Source of the DNA: Myxococcales bacterium
GTDB taxonomy: Bacteria; Myxococcota_A; Bradymonadia; UBA7976; UBA1532
Length of the DNA: 64,000 bases
Assembly: GCA_020633465.1 (NCBI GenBank)
Contig: JACKDN010000005.1
Coordinates: 62,001-126,000 of the forward strand
Direction: 5' to 3'
The notes under the pieces were generated by a model. The model worked only from the letters and a program-made list of their open reading frames with translations, made no database searches and had not been told where the DNA came from. The position numbers and the translations under genes are program-made. Of this stretch, positions 30,275-40,957 are shown piece by piece; the stretch's first letter is position 1, and each line of letters opens with the position of its first letter.

Positions 30275-30997
30275 ATGCAGCCGCGCCACGTGGCGATGAT
30301 CATGGACGGCAACGGGCGGTGGGCCGAGGCCCAGGGCCTGCCGCGCACCCGGGGGCACGTCGAGGGGGCCGAGGCGGTGCGCCGGGTGGTGCGTCGGGCG
30401 CGGCAGCGCGGGGTGCAGTGGCTGACGCTGTTCGCGTTCTCGAGCCAGAACTGGGGGCGCCCGTCGGACGAGGTGGGCGATCTGATGCAGCTGCTGGTCG
30501 ACTTCCTGCGCGACGAGCGCCAGGAGATGCTCGACAACGGCATCCGGCTGACGGCGATCGGCGAGCGCGAGTTCCTGCCGCTGCCGGTGCGCGAGGCGCT
30601 GGCGTCGACCGAGGCGGCCACCGCGCACTGCACCGACATGCGGCTGGTGCTGGCGGTCAGCTACGACGGGCGGCGCGACATGGTGCGGGCGGTCAAGCGG
30701 CTGACGCAGCTGGCCAGCCAGGGGCTGCTCTTGCCCGCCGACGTGAGCGAGCGGCAGATCATGAGCGCGCTGTCGACGGCCGACATGCCCGACGTCGATC
30801 TGCTGGTGCGCACCTCGGGCGAGCTGCGGCTGAGCGGCTTCCTGCCGCTCGAGGCCTGCTACGCCGAGCTCTACTTCGCCGACAAGCTGTGGCCCGAGTT
30901 CACCGGCGAGGATCTCGACGCCGCCATGGCCACCTACACCGCCCGCCAGCGCCGCTTCGGCCTGACCGGCGCGCAGGTGGCCGCCGCGCCGGCCTGA
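30275..30997 (+). CDS. uppS: Isoprenyl transferase (undecaprenyl diphosphate synthase)
   Basis: A cis-prenyltransferase that condenses isopentenyl diphosphate onto farnesyl diphosphate to make the C55 carrier lipid for wall synthesis. The 240-aa protein has 'IMDGNGRWA' (Asp11 as catalytic metal ligand), 'FAFSSQNWGRP' (55-63) and 'RTSGELRLSGFLP' (179-191). In the second motif Gln replaces the Glu of the usual SxENW, which is mildly unusual. A GAGGAAC Shine-Dalgarno precedes ATG 30275. No cdsA or dxr follows, unlike many bacteria. Confidence 0.93.
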   Translation: MQPRHVAMIMDGNGRWAEAQGLPRTRGHVEGAEAVRRVVRRARQRGVQWLTLFAFSSQNWGRPSDEVGDLMQLLVDFLRDERQEMLDNGIRLTAIGEREFLPLPVREALASTEAATAHCTDMRLVLAVSYDGRRDMVRAVKRLTQLASQGLLLPADVSERQIMSALSTADMPDVDLLVRTSGELRLSGFLPLEACYAELYFADKLWPEFTGEDLDAAMATYTARQRRFGLTGAQVAAAPA

Positions 30998-31070
30998 ACG
31001 GCGTACCGGCCCTCTTGATCTGATCGGGCGGCAGCCGGCAGGGTGCGGCCGCTCGACAGGAGAGGACGCC

Positions 31071-31811
31071 ATGCGCACCCTGATTCTCGCCCTCACCGCC
31101 CCCCTCGTCGTCGCCTGCGGCGGCGCCCCCGCGTCGGGGCCGACCAGCATGCCCGGGGCCCACCATGGCCCCCGTCACGGCCACCACGGCCGCGCCGCCG
31201 ACGACAAAGCGCACGTCAGCCACGACATGCCGCACCGCTTCGACGATCCGCAGCGGTGGGCCCAGCGCTTCGAGGATCCCGCCCGCGACGCCTGGCAGAA
31301 GCCCGACGAGGTCGTGAAGGCGCTGGTGCACCGGGCCGATCTCACCGTCGTCGACATCGGCGCGGCCACCGGCTACTTCCCGGTGCGCTTCGCGCGCGCC
31401 GTGCCCGAGGGCAAGGTCATCGGCGTCGACATCGAGCCGTCGATGGTGCAGTACCTCGCCGCCCGCGCGCAGGAAGAGGGGCTGAGCAACCTGAGCGCCC
31501 GCCTGGGCCAGCCCGACGATCCGATGCTGGGCGACCTGAAGCCCGACCTGGTGTTCCTGTGCAACACCTACCACCACATCGGCGACCGCGAGGCCTACTT
31601 CGCCGCCATCCGCCAGAAGATGGCCCCCGGCGGCCGCCTGGCCATCGTCGACTTCCGCAAGGACAGCGAGCGCGGCCCCCCCGCCGAACACAAGGTCGCG
31701 CTCGACCAGACGAAGGCCGAGATGGAGGCCGCCGGCTGGAAGCATCAGGAGACGCTCGACTTCCTGCCCGACCAGTACATCGCGGTGTTCACGGCCCCCG
31801 CGGAGGGGTGA
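31071..31811 (+). CDS. Class I SAM-dependent methyltransferase with lipoprotein signal
   Basis: A 246-aa protein. The N-terminus MRTLILALTAPLVVAC is a canonical lipoprotein signal (Cys 16), followed by a His-rich spacer ('PGAHHGPRHGHHGR', about 28-41). The Rossmann methyltransferase domain has motif I 'VVDIGAATGYFPVRFA' (about 93-108), the acidic loop 'VIGVDIE' and 'MAPGGRLAIVDF'. Methyltransferases need SAM, which is cytoplasmic, so a genuine lipoprotein location would be odd; the signal may still target it or the domain may serve another role. ATG 31071 has AGGAGAGG upstream. Confidence 0.85.
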   Translation: MRTLILALTAPLVVACGGAPASGPTSMPGAHHGPRHGHHGRAADDKAHVSHDMPHRFDDPQRWAQRFEDPARDAWQKPDEVVKALVHRADLTVVDIGAATGYFPVRFARAVPEGKVIGVDIEPSMVQYLAARAQEEGLSNLSARLGQPDDPMLGDLKPDLVFLCNTYHHIGDREAYFAAIRQKMAPGGRLAIVDFRKDSERGPPAEHKVALDQTKAEMEAAGWKHQETLDFLPDQYIAVFTAPAEG

Positions 31812-31883
31812 GCCGGCTGGGGCAGCCGGCCGTCTGACGTTCCGATTCCCCCGCCCCCGCCCCGTGCGATAGAACCACTCCCC

Positions 31884-33427
<1,544 letters not shown>

Positions 33428-33458
33428 GGGGAGACGTCGCGCCGGGCGCGCCGCCGGA

Positions 33459-35459
33459 TCAGCGGCCGACGACGGCCACGCCCGGGGCGGCGCTCAGCCA
33501 GCTGATCGCCTGCAGCTCGGCGCCGCGGGCGTCGAGCAGGCGCAGGGTGTCGCCGTCGTTGTTCAGCCCCAGCGTGCGCGGGGCCACGTGGTCGGCGACG
33601 CCGCCGCCGTACACGGTGACCGACTCGCCCGCCTTCAGCTCGAAGCCCTGCGGGAACGTGAAGCGCACGCCCACGTTGTCGGCCAGCGACCAGCCCGACA
33701 GATCGGCGGGCCACGCGGCCTCGTTCACCAGCGTCACCGCCTCGTCCTCGCGCACGTCGAAGACGCCGTCGCCGTTCAGATCGCCGTCCGGGTTGGGCAC
33801 GACCTTGCTGACGTAGACCTGCGGCGCCGGCGCGCTGCCGACCTCGCAGGTGGCCTGCGCGCTGACGCACACCTGGGTGCGCACCCAGCCGCCCGCCTGC
33901 GCGGCCTGGCAGACGAAGCCGGTCGGGCAGCCGTCGTCGGCGGTGCACTCGAAGGTGCAGGCCTTCTCGCCGTCGGCCAGCGTCACGCAGCGGTTGCCCT
34001 CGCCGCCGCAGTCGGCGTCGAACGCGCAGGCGCCGCACAGGGCGTCGGCGTTGGCGTAGGGGTGGCGCCGCGGGTTGTCGTCGATGCCGTGCACGCCGTA
34101 CATCGTGCTGAACCAGTAGCTGTTGCTGTCCAGATCGCGCAGCAGCTCGGTCAGGCGCGGCGCCTTCGGCCGGATGAAGGCGTTGATGAAGTCCTTCACG
34201 GTGTCGGCCGTGCCCGCGTTGCTGAAGCTGGTCGTCGTGATGATGTCGAGGTTGCTGCGGTCGAGCTTCGCGGGGTTGAGGAAGAAGCCCTGGCCGATGG
34301 CGTAGGTGTCGCAGCCCTCGGCCAGCACCACCTGGTAGCGATCGGGCATCTCGACCTCGGGCAGCTCGCTGTCGTCCAGATCGCCCTCGCTGGTCTTGCG
34401 CCAGTTGGCCAGCGCGAAGCCGTAGAAGGGCCCGCTGTGGCCCGAGTACACGATGACGTCGCGATCGCGCAGGCTGGCGCGCATGTCGTCCTCGAGCACG
34501 CGGCCGCCGGCGTCGGTGTCGGGATCGGTGGCGGCGCCGGGCTTGCCCCAGAACAGCGACACGCGCACCTCGACCTCGCCCAGCGGCGTGGTCATCTTCT
34601 TCACCAGCGGGCCGCTGTCGCGCTCGAGCGCGTCGTAGCCGTCGACCGGCGACTCGAAGCCCTCGCGCACCAGGTGCTCGTACAGCGTGCGGCTGTGCAC
34701 CAGGTGGTATTCCTTGTGGTAGTCCCAGCCGAAGTGGACGCCGATGTCGAGGACGCCGTCGTCGACGAGGCGCGCGTAGTCGAACCAGGCGTCGGCCGAG
34801 CGGGGCTCGGCCTCGATGGTCAGCGTCACCTTCTCGACCCGCGACGCGTCCAGCTTGCTGGGGTCGAAGCTGCTCCAGGGCGCCTTGCGGTACCACTCGT
34901 CGTTCAGCTCGAGCCGCTGCATCTCGGCGGTCGACACCTTGCCGATGGTCAGGTCGAAGGTGCGCGTGCCGTCCTCGGCCAGCGTCGTCGGCAGGATCTC
35001 GAGCAGGTTCAGCGGGCCGGCGATCTCCTGGCGGAAGCTGAACTGCCAGGTGAGATCGTCGATCGGCTTCAGATCGGCGTCTTCCCAGCTGCCGTTCTTG
35101 GTCAACGCCTTGAAGCCGCCGTAGCCGTCGTTGCTGGCGTCGTGGCCCTTCTCGACCATGTAGGCGTTGAGGAACCAGCCGATGACCGTCTGGCGGTAGG
35201 GCAGCAGGGCGCGGGCGCGGGCCTCGCGCTCGGCGGGCGTGGCGTCGGCCCACTCGGGCTCGAGGGTCACCGTCGTCGTGCCGGTCAGCAGGTACTCCTG
35301 CGCCGACTCGCTGCGGAAGTTGTCCTCCTTGCCCGGCTCGACGATCGACAGCGACTCGCCGGCGGCGGGGGCCTCGGTCGGGGTCGTGGTGTCCTCGGCG
35401 CCGCAGCCGGCGGCGAAGAGGGCGGCGAGGGCCAGGGCGCGGGGGCTCGGGTGACGCAT
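33459..35459 (-). CDS. Large lipoprotein with possible caspase-like core and lamin-tail domain
   Basis: A 666-aa protein starting at ATG 35459 (AGGAG 6 nt upstream), lipobox LFAAGC. The N-terminal half (about 20-290) is unrecognised. The middle carries 'RDVIVYSGHSGPFYG' and, about 50 residues later, 'YQVVLAEGCDTYAIG'. This His-Gly then Cys spacing, each after a hydrophobic strand, resembles clan CD (caspase/gingipain) peptidases; this is inference. A Cys-rich stretch ('CGACAFDADCGGEGNRC', about 475-530) follows, then a C-terminal lamin-tail-like beta-sandwich ('VYVSKVVPNPDGDLNGDG', 'LSGWSLADN'). It is convergent with the kinase gene. Confidence 0.82.
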   Translation of the reverse strand: MRHPSPRALALAALFAAGCGAEDTTTPTEAPAAGESLSIVEPGKEDNFRSESAQEYLLTGTTTVTLEPEWADATPAEREARARALLPYRQTVIGWFLNAYMVEKGHDASNDGYGGFKALTKNGSWEDADLKPIDDLTWQFSFRQEIAGPLNLLEILPTTLAEDGTRTFDLTIGKVSTAEMQRLELNDEWYRKAPWSSFDPSKLDASRVEKVTLTIEAEPRSADAWFDYARLVDDGVLDIGVHFGWDYHKEYHLVHSRTLYEHLVREGFESPVDGYDALERDSGPLVKKMTTPLGEVEVRVSLFWGKPGAATDPDTDAGGRVLEDDMRASLRDRDVIVYSGHSGPFYGFALANWRKTSEGDLDDSELPEVEMPDRYQVVLAEGCDTYAIGQGFFLNPAKLDRSNLDIITTTSFSNAGTADTVKDFINAFIRPKAPRLTELLRDLDSNSYWFSTMYGVHGIDDNPRRHPYANADALCGACAFDADCGGEGNRCVTLADGEKACTFECTADDGCPTGFVCQAAQAGGWVRTQVCVSAQATCEVGSAPAPQVYVSKVVPNPDGDLNGDGVFDVREDEAVTLVNEAAWPADLSGWSLADNVGVRFTFPQGFELKAGESVTVYGGGVADHVAPRTLGLNNDGDTLRLLDARGAELQAISWLSAAPGVAVVGR

Positions 35460-35652
35460 CGTGGTCTCCTGCGGAAGCGGTCGGCGGGCACGGTTAGCAG
35501 GCAACGTGCCATGAGCCGAGGGCCGCGGCGCCCCATAACGGCGTCGCGGATCATGGCCAGTCGACCCGCCACCCCGGCGACCGCGCCGCCCCCCTTGCGC
35601 GGGCGCGCCCCTTCGGCGTCGAATGGCGCGTCACCGCCCCCGGGGAGTCCCC

Positions 35653-35955
35653 ATGCGCCGCGCCCTGCCCCTCTGCGCCCTGCTGCTCGCCGCCTGCGGC
35701 GGCCGGGACACCAAGGTCAACACGCCCACCGACGCCGATCGTGCCCAGTGCCGCGCCACCGTCGCCGCCATCGAGGCCCGCATCGCCGCCCTCACCGAAG
35801 AGAAGCGGCAGGTGCAGCACAACAAGAGCCAGCTGCCCCCCGGCTACGACACCGCGTCCATCGACCAGACGCTGGCCCAGATCCAGTCGGAGATCGACAG
35901 CCGCGCCGCCGCCCTGCCCGGCCAGAAGGCGCGCTGCGCGGCGATGGACGAGTAG
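35653..35955 (+). CDS. Small helical lipoprotein
   Basis: A 100-aa protein starting at ATG 35653 (GGGGAG 6-7 nt upstream), with signal MRRALPLCALLLAACGG. The mature part has 'CRATVAAIEARIAALTEEKRQVQH' followed by a second helix and a final Cys, suggesting a helical hairpin closed by a disulfide. No family is recognised. It ends 4 nt before the likely start of the next lipoprotein, so the two are probably cotranscribed. Confidence 0.8.
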   Translation: MRRALPLCALLLAACGGRDTKVNTPTDADRAQCRATVAAIEARIAALTEEKRQVQHNKSQLPPGYDTASIDQTLAQIQSEIDSRAAALPGQKARCAAMDE

Positions 35956-35959
35956 GCCG

Positions 35960-37117
35960 GTGGCGGGGCCGACCTCGGGAGGGACGCCGCTGCGCGCGGC
36001 GCTGATCGCGGTGCTGATGGCCGGCTGCGGGGGGCGCGCGGCGCCGCGGCCGATGCCCGAGACGCTGGCCGAGGTCGAGGCCGCGCTCGCCGAGGACGAT
36101 CTCGACGCCGCGCGCGACGCGCTCCGCGGCACGCCCTCGGCGCGGGACGCCGCGATCTCGAAGTACACCCGCGACCGCCGCGCCGATCGCGTCGCCCAGA
36201 TCATGCGCCTGGGCTACCAGCCCCGCCGCCTCGAGGTCACGCACGCCCTCGCGCTGAGCCCCGATCCCGAGGATCCGGTCACCCGCGCCCTCTTCGACGG
36301 CGCGCCGAACGGCCCCGAGGGCCTGATCGCCCGCCTGATCATCGACGACTGCCTCGACACGGTGCCCTCGATGATCGCCGGCGAGACCGAGGCGCCGCTG
36401 ACGCCGGCCGACGTGACCGATCTGTTCACCCGCGTGCGGCCCTTCGCGCGCGCCCCCCAGGCGGTCGACTGCTTCGTGCGCCACCTGCACACGGTCGATC
36501 CCGAGTGCGCGGGGTGGCTCGACCCCGACGGGCGCACGGCCCACATCGCCTTGGCCACCTGCGAGGCCGAGCCGGCCCGGGCCCTCGTGCGCGCCTACGG
36601 CAACGAGGCGCGGGGCCGCGCCGCCGACCGCCAGACGCGGGCGAAGAAGAGGGTGGGGGCCGAGGCGCGCGCCGCCCGCCGGCGCGCCCGCGATCGCGCC
36701 GAGCGCAACGAGCAGGCCACCCGCGTGCGCGGCCTGAAGGCCATCGCGGCGCAGAAGAAGGCCGCGTGGGAGGCCTGCGACCGCGACGCCGCCTGCCGCG
36801 CCCGCCGCGAGGCCGAGGCCGCGCAGGCCAGGGCCCGGGAGGCCCAGGCGAAGCGCGACGGCCGGCTGGCCGAGATCGACGCGCGCCTCGCCGAGCTGCG
36901 CCCGCTGGCCGCCGGCCCCGATCGCCGCGAGGTCCGCAGCGGCTACGTCCAGCAGGACAAGTGCGTCGGCACCGATCCGATCAGCGGGCGCTGCACCGAC
37001 ACCGCCCGCGTCGCCGTGCGCGAGACGAAGACCGTGGGCAACGCGGTGAAGTCCGAGGCCGAGGCCGAGATCCGACGCCTCGAGGCCGAAAAGGCGCTGC
37101 TCGAAGCGCAGCGCTGA
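35960..37117 (+). CDS. Helical, basic coiled-coil lipoprotein
   Basis: GTG 35960 gives MAGPTSGGTPLRAALIAVLMAGC as the signal (385 aa in all). A CTG start just downstream, next to GGGAGG, is an alternative. The first 200 residues are helical, with Cys in 'IIDDCLDTV', 'VDCFVRHL', 'DPECAGWL' and 'LATCEAEPA'. The remainder is a long Arg/Ala/Glu coiled coil (about 215-300) and ends 'EAEAEIRRLEAEKALLEAQR'. A short loop with 'DKCVGTDPISGRCTD' interrupts it. No family is recognised; likely a periplasmic structural or signalling protein. Confidence 0.78.
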   Translation: MAGPTSGGTPLRAALIAVLMAGCGGRAAPRPMPETLAEVEAALAEDDLDAARDALRGTPSARDAAISKYTRDRRADRVAQIMRLGYQPRRLEVTHALALSPDPEDPVTRALFDGAPNGPEGLIARLIIDDCLDTVPSMIAGETEAPLTPADVTDLFTRVRPFARAPQAVDCFVRHLHTVDPECAGWLDPDGRTAHIALATCEAEPARALVRAYGNEARGRAADRQTRAKKRVGAEARAARRRARDRAERNEQATRVRGLKAIAAQKKAAWEACDRDAACRARREAEAAQARAREAQAKRDGRLAEIDARLAELRPLAAGPDRREVRSGYVQQDKCVGTDPISGRCTDTARVAVRETKTVGNAVKSEAEAEIRRLEAEKALLEAQR

Positions 37118-37123
37118 CGCCGA

Positions 37124-39727
37124 TCAGGGCGCCGGGCGCGTGCAGCCGCCCAGCTCGGCGCGGCGGGCGTCGCAGGGGCGCTGGTGGTAGACGAGCAGCT
37201 CGTTGCCGGTGGCCACCACCAAGTCGTCGAGGCCGTCGCCGTCGGCGTCGAGGGCGCGCAGGGCGCGGGCGCCGCTGGCCGCGTTCCCCACGCGGGTGAC
37301 CGTGATCTGCCGCGCCGCGTCGAAGGTGGCCAGGCCCAGCCGGGTGTCGTCGACGAAGGCCACGTCGGCCCCGGCCCGGCCGTTGGCCTCGAACACCGCC
37401 AACACCAGCCGCCCGGGCCCGGTCGGGTCGATCGGGTACACGGTCGGCGCGGTGGCCAGTCGTCCCGGCGCCGCCGCGTCGCCCCAGTACACCGCCACGC
37501 CCGGCGTCGCGTCCTCGGGCAGCCCCATGGGCGCGCCGGGGTAGCGCGGCAGGCCGAGCCCGATGACGACGTCGAGCGCGCCGTCGCCGTCGAGATCGGC
37601 GACGTCCACCCCGAGCGGCGCCGCGCTGGTCTCGATGGGCGCAAGCTCGGCGCAGCGCAGCTCGCCCTCGACGACCGAGAGCGCCCGCACCCCGTACGGC
37701 CGCGTCGCCAGCGTCGGGAAGTCCGGGCCCCAGGTCTGCACCGCCACGAAGCTGTCGACCCCGTCGCCGTCGAGATCGGCGGCGGTCGACACCATGAACC
37801 CGCCGGCCGGATAGGTGCAGCCGTCGGCCATCGGCAGGGTCTGCTCGAGCAGCCGACTGGCGCCGAACGGGCCCTCCATCGACGCCAGGCGGAACTGCTT
37901 GGGCGGCCCCATCCCGCCGCCGCCGCCCGCGCCCATGGCGCGCATCCTCGGCTCGGCGATCATCACGTCGAGCTGTTCTTGCCCGGTGAACCGGCCCGCC
38001 GCCACCGACACCGTCACCGGCGCCCGCCGCGGGATGGTGGACGCCATGCGCCGAGAGCTGTCGCCCCGCAGCTGCACGAGCAGATCCTCGCCGCCCGGCG
38101 TGGGCACCGTGACCACCAGATCGTTGATCGCGTCCTCGTCGTTCTGCGTCACCGACAGGCGCGCCACCGCGGGCAGCTCGGCCATCACGACGCGCTCGGT
38201 CGCGACCCCCTGCCGCCCGCTGAACAGCACGCTGACCGTGTCCTGCCCCTCGACGATGGCGATGTCCTCGATCAGATCGCCGTCGAAGTCGCCCACGGCC
38301 ACCTGCGACGGGCTGCCCTCGGTGGGCGCCGACAGCACGTTGTACCGCCCGGCGCCCGCCGCCAGCACCACGTCGACGACCCCGGGCCGGGTGGCCACCA
38401 CGTCGACCAGGCCGTCGTGGTTCAGATCGGCGACGTCCATGAAGTTCCAGGGGCGGCCCGGCTGCAGCACCCGCACCAGCGTGGGGGGCGAGCCCGGCTG
38501 CGTGACGTACAGGCCCGCCCGGTTGACGTAATCGGCCATGCCGTCGCCGTCGAGGTCGACCACCTGCCGCAGCCCCGAGGCGTCGTTCAGCGTCCCGGTG
38601 CACCGCACGCAGCCGGCGGCGTCGGCCAGGGCCGGGCGCAGCGTCAGCGGCTCGAAGGTGCCGTCGCCCGCGCCGCGCCCCGTCGCCAGCCCGAAGCCCT
38701 CCGCGGTGCGCACCACGGCCACGATGTCCACCGGGCCGTCGCCGTCCACGTCGGCCAGCCAGGTGCCGCCCTCGGCCAGCTCGAGCCCCGCCTCGAGGGG
38801 CACCGTGGTCCGCGGGGCCACGGCGCACGGCGCCCGCGCGTCGCCGCAGGTGACGTTCACCACGTGGACGGCGGACGCCCCCACCCGGGCCAGCACCACC
38901 TCGTCCGACGTGCGCCCCTCGCCGTCGATGTCGCCGGTGGCCAGGCGCTCCACCAGCGCGCCGCCCCGCCCCAGCAGGGCCGTCACCTCGGTCGCGTCCG
39001 TCTCGTGATCGTGCACGGACAGCTCGACCATGTCCTCGGGCTGCGCCGCCACCAGCAGGTCCCGCGGGCGCGCCGTCGCCACCGCCACCACCGGCAGCGT
39101 CAGCGTCGGGCGCTCGAACGCGGGCACGGCGTCCAGCGGCACCGCCAGGGGCTGCAGTCGACGCGCGGGGTGGCCCTTGAAGAGGTGCGTGCCGTGCACG
39201 GACGCCAGCACCAGATCGGTGATGCCGTCGCCGTCGAGATCGGCGACGCTGGCCAGGGCGTCGGGCACGGCCACCGGCACGGTGATCTGGCTGTCGAAGC
39301 GCCCCTCGGCGTCGCCGTAGCCGATCGAGACCGCGGTGCTCGACACGACGAGGACGTCGTCGCGCCCGTCGCCGTCCAGATCACCCACCTGCAGATCGCT
39401 GCCGAGGATGCGGGTGACCGAGGGCTCGTCCAGCTCGCCGGCCGGCGCGCGGCAGACGCCGTCCTGGCCGCAGGCCCAGCCGGTCGGGCAGGCGCCCCCG
39501 CTCTCGGCGTCGCAGGCGAAGCGGCAGGCCCGGGGCGTGGCCGGCTCGCCGCAGGCCGCCCCCGCGGGCGCGTGGCGGTCGCAGTCTTCGCCCGCCGCCG
39601 GCTCGACGATGCCGTTCCCACAGCGCCCGTCGGCGTCCAGCTCGTCGAAGGTCTGGCACCCGGCCAGCACCACCAGCAGCACGGCCCAGAGGCCGCGCGG
39701 GCGCGCTCGCCTCGGTCGGTGGTCCAT
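37124..39727 (-). CDS. FG-GAP/VCBS-repeat lipoprotein
   Basis: An 867-aa protein starting at ATG 39727 (GGAGG 5 nt upstream) with signal MDHRPRRARPRGLWAVLLVVLAGC and a short Cys-rich segment (about 30-85, 'CGNGIVEPAAGEDCD'). At least eight FG-GAP blades follow, with Ca-binding loops such as 'DLDGDGRDDVLVV', 'DLDGDGITDLVLA', 'DLNHDGLVDVVAT' and 'DLDGDGALDVVIG', forming an integrin-like beta-propeller. A C-terminal Cys pair closes the protein. As last gene of the kinase-sigma operon it may be the surface or periplasmic ligand-binding partner, or an output of that signalling unit. Confidence 0.9.
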   Translation of the reverse strand: MDHRPRRARPRGLWAVLLVVLAGCQTFDELDADGRCGNGIVEPAAGEDCDRHAPAGAACGEPATPRACRFACDAESGGACPTGWACGQDGVCRAPAGELDEPSVTRILGSDLQVGDLDGDGRDDVLVVSSTAVSIGYGDAEGRFDSQITVPVAVPDALASVADLDGDGITDLVLASVHGTHLFKGHPARRLQPLAVPLDAVPAFERPTLTLPVVAVATARPRDLLVAAQPEDMVELSVHDHETDATEVTALLGRGGALVERLATGDIDGEGRTSDEVVLARVGASAVHVVNVTCGDARAPCAVAPRTTVPLEAGLELAEGGTWLADVDGDGPVDIVAVVRTAEGFGLATGRGAGDGTFEPLTLRPALADAAGCVRCTGTLNDASGLRQVVDLDGDGMADYVNRAGLYVTQPGSPPTLVRVLQPGRPWNFMDVADLNHDGLVDVVATRPGVVDVVLAAGAGRYNVLSAPTEGSPSQVAVGDFDGDLIEDIAIVEGQDTVSVLFSGRQGVATERVVMAELPAVARLSVTQNDEDAINDLVVTVPTPGGEDLLVQLRGDSSRRMASTIPRRAPVTVSVAAGRFTGQEQLDVMIAEPRMRAMGAGGGGGMGPPKQFRLASMEGPFGASRLLEQTLPMADGCTYPAGGFMVSTAADLDGDGVDSFVAVQTWGPDFPTLATRPYGVRALSVVEGELRCAELAPIETSAAPLGVDVADLDGDGALDVVIGLGLPRYPGAPMGLPEDATPGVAVYWGDAAAPGRLATAPTVYPIDPTGPGRLVLAVFEANGRAGADVAFVDDTRLGLATFDAARQITVTRVGNAASGARALRALDADGDGLDDLVVATGNELLVYHQRPCDARRAELGGCTRPAP

Positions 39728-39753
39728 CCCGCCCTCCCTTCGATCGCTCGCCG

Positions 39754-40953
39754 TCACAGCCACCACGCCAGCAGGGCCGCGGCGCCGGCCAGCCCGGCGG
39801 CGACCCACGCCCCCACGACGCGACGTCCGCGGCTCGAGTCCGCAGAAAAAGTGGGCGCCGTGCGCGCGGCGTCCAGCGCCGACCAGAAGGCGTCGGCGTC
39901 GGCGAACCGCTCGACCGTCGGCACCGCCAGCGCGCGCGCGAACACCGCCTCGACCGCGTCGGACACCGGCACGCCGAGGGCCCGCGGCGTCGGCCGCCGC
40001 TCGACGTCGCAGGCCAGCGCCAGCGCCGCCACGACGTCCTCTTCGTCGTAGGGCCGCCGCCCGCTCAGCAGCTCGACGCACACCAGCGCCAGCGCGTACA
40101 CGTCGGTCCAGGGGCCGGTGGGGCCGTGCGCCTTCGCGATCTGCTCGGGCGCCGCGTAGTCGATGGTGAAGGCGGTCACCTTCCCGCCGGTGCTCGCGAA
40201 GCCGCGGCGGCGCTCGGCCGCCACCTTGGCCACCCCGAAGTCCAGCAGCTTGGTCGTCGTCGCGCCCGCCTCGTCGACCAGGAAGATGTTGCTCGGCTTG
40301 ACGTCCCGGTGCGCCACGCCGTGCCGGTGGGCGACGCCCAGGGCCTCGGCCACGGGCTCGAGCGTCCGCACGACCTGATCGAGCGACCAGCGCTCGTCCT
40401 CGCCGCGGGCTTCGGCCAGCGGCGTCCCCTCGAGCCACTCGAGCACCGTGAACAGCACGGTGCGCCCGTCCGGCCGCGCCCAGGTGCCGACGTCGTAGGA
40501 CTGCACGATCGCGGTGGTGCGGCGCGACAGCTCGTTGAGCAGCGCGCCCTCCTTCACGAAGGCCTCGCGCAGCTCCTCGCGATCCTGCGAGTCGAGCTCC
40601 GGCCGGAACACCTTCACCGCCACCGGGCGAGACCAGCGCAGGTGCCGCGCGCGGTACACGCAGCCGAACCCGCCCTCGGCCACGAACGCCTCGACCCGGT
40701 ACCGATCGTCGAGCGTCACCCCCACCAGGCCCAGCGGATCGTCCTCGGCGCCGGTGGTCATCGGCGGGCGCTCGCCGCTCTGGTTGGGCCCCTCGAACAG
40801 CGGCGCGTCGCTGACGTGCGCCAACAGCGACGCCACCTCGTCCCGCAGCGCGGCGTCGTCCCCGCAGGCCTCGGCCAGGAAGGCCCCCCGGGCCTCGGGC
40901 GGCGCGTCCAGCGCCCGCATGAACAGCGCCTTCACGCGCCGGTGGTCGGCCAC
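39754..40953 (-). CDS. Ser/Thr protein kinase with C-terminal TM
   Basis: A 399-aa protein. The N-terminal 50 residues ('VKALFMRALDAPPEARGAFL' then a helix) are typical of kinases encoded next to ECF sigma factors in Planctomycetes and Myxococcota. The kinase domain has a Gly-rich loop 'VAEGGFGCVYRA' (91-102), Lys114, 'HRDVKPSN' (215-222), 'LDFGVAK' and 'YAAPEQ'. A single TM at the extreme C-terminus ('VVGAWVAAGLAGAAALLAWWL') leaves almost nothing outside, so it is a tail-anchored kinase rather than a sensor. Its ATG lies 4 nt after the sigma factor stop. Confidence 0.92.
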   Translation of the reverse strand: MADHRRVKALFMRALDAPPEARGAFLAEACGDDAALRDEVASLLAHVSDAPLFEGPNQSGERPPMTTGAEDDPLGLVGVTLDDRYRVEAFVAEGGFGCVYRARHLRWSRPVAVKVFRPELDSQDREELREAFVKEGALLNELSRRTTAIVQSYDVGTWARPDGRTVLFTVLEWLEGTPLAEARGEDERWSLDQVVRTLEPVAEALGVAHRHGVAHRDVKPSNIFLVDEAGATTTKLLDFGVAKVAAERRRGFASTGGKVTAFTIDYAAPEQIAKAHGPTGPWTDVYALALVCVELLSGRRPYDEEDVVAALALACDVERRPTPRALGVPVSDAVEAVFARALAVPTVERFADADAFWSALDAARTAPTFSADSSRGRRVVGAWVAAGLAGAAALLAWWL

Positions 40954-40957
40954 GACC

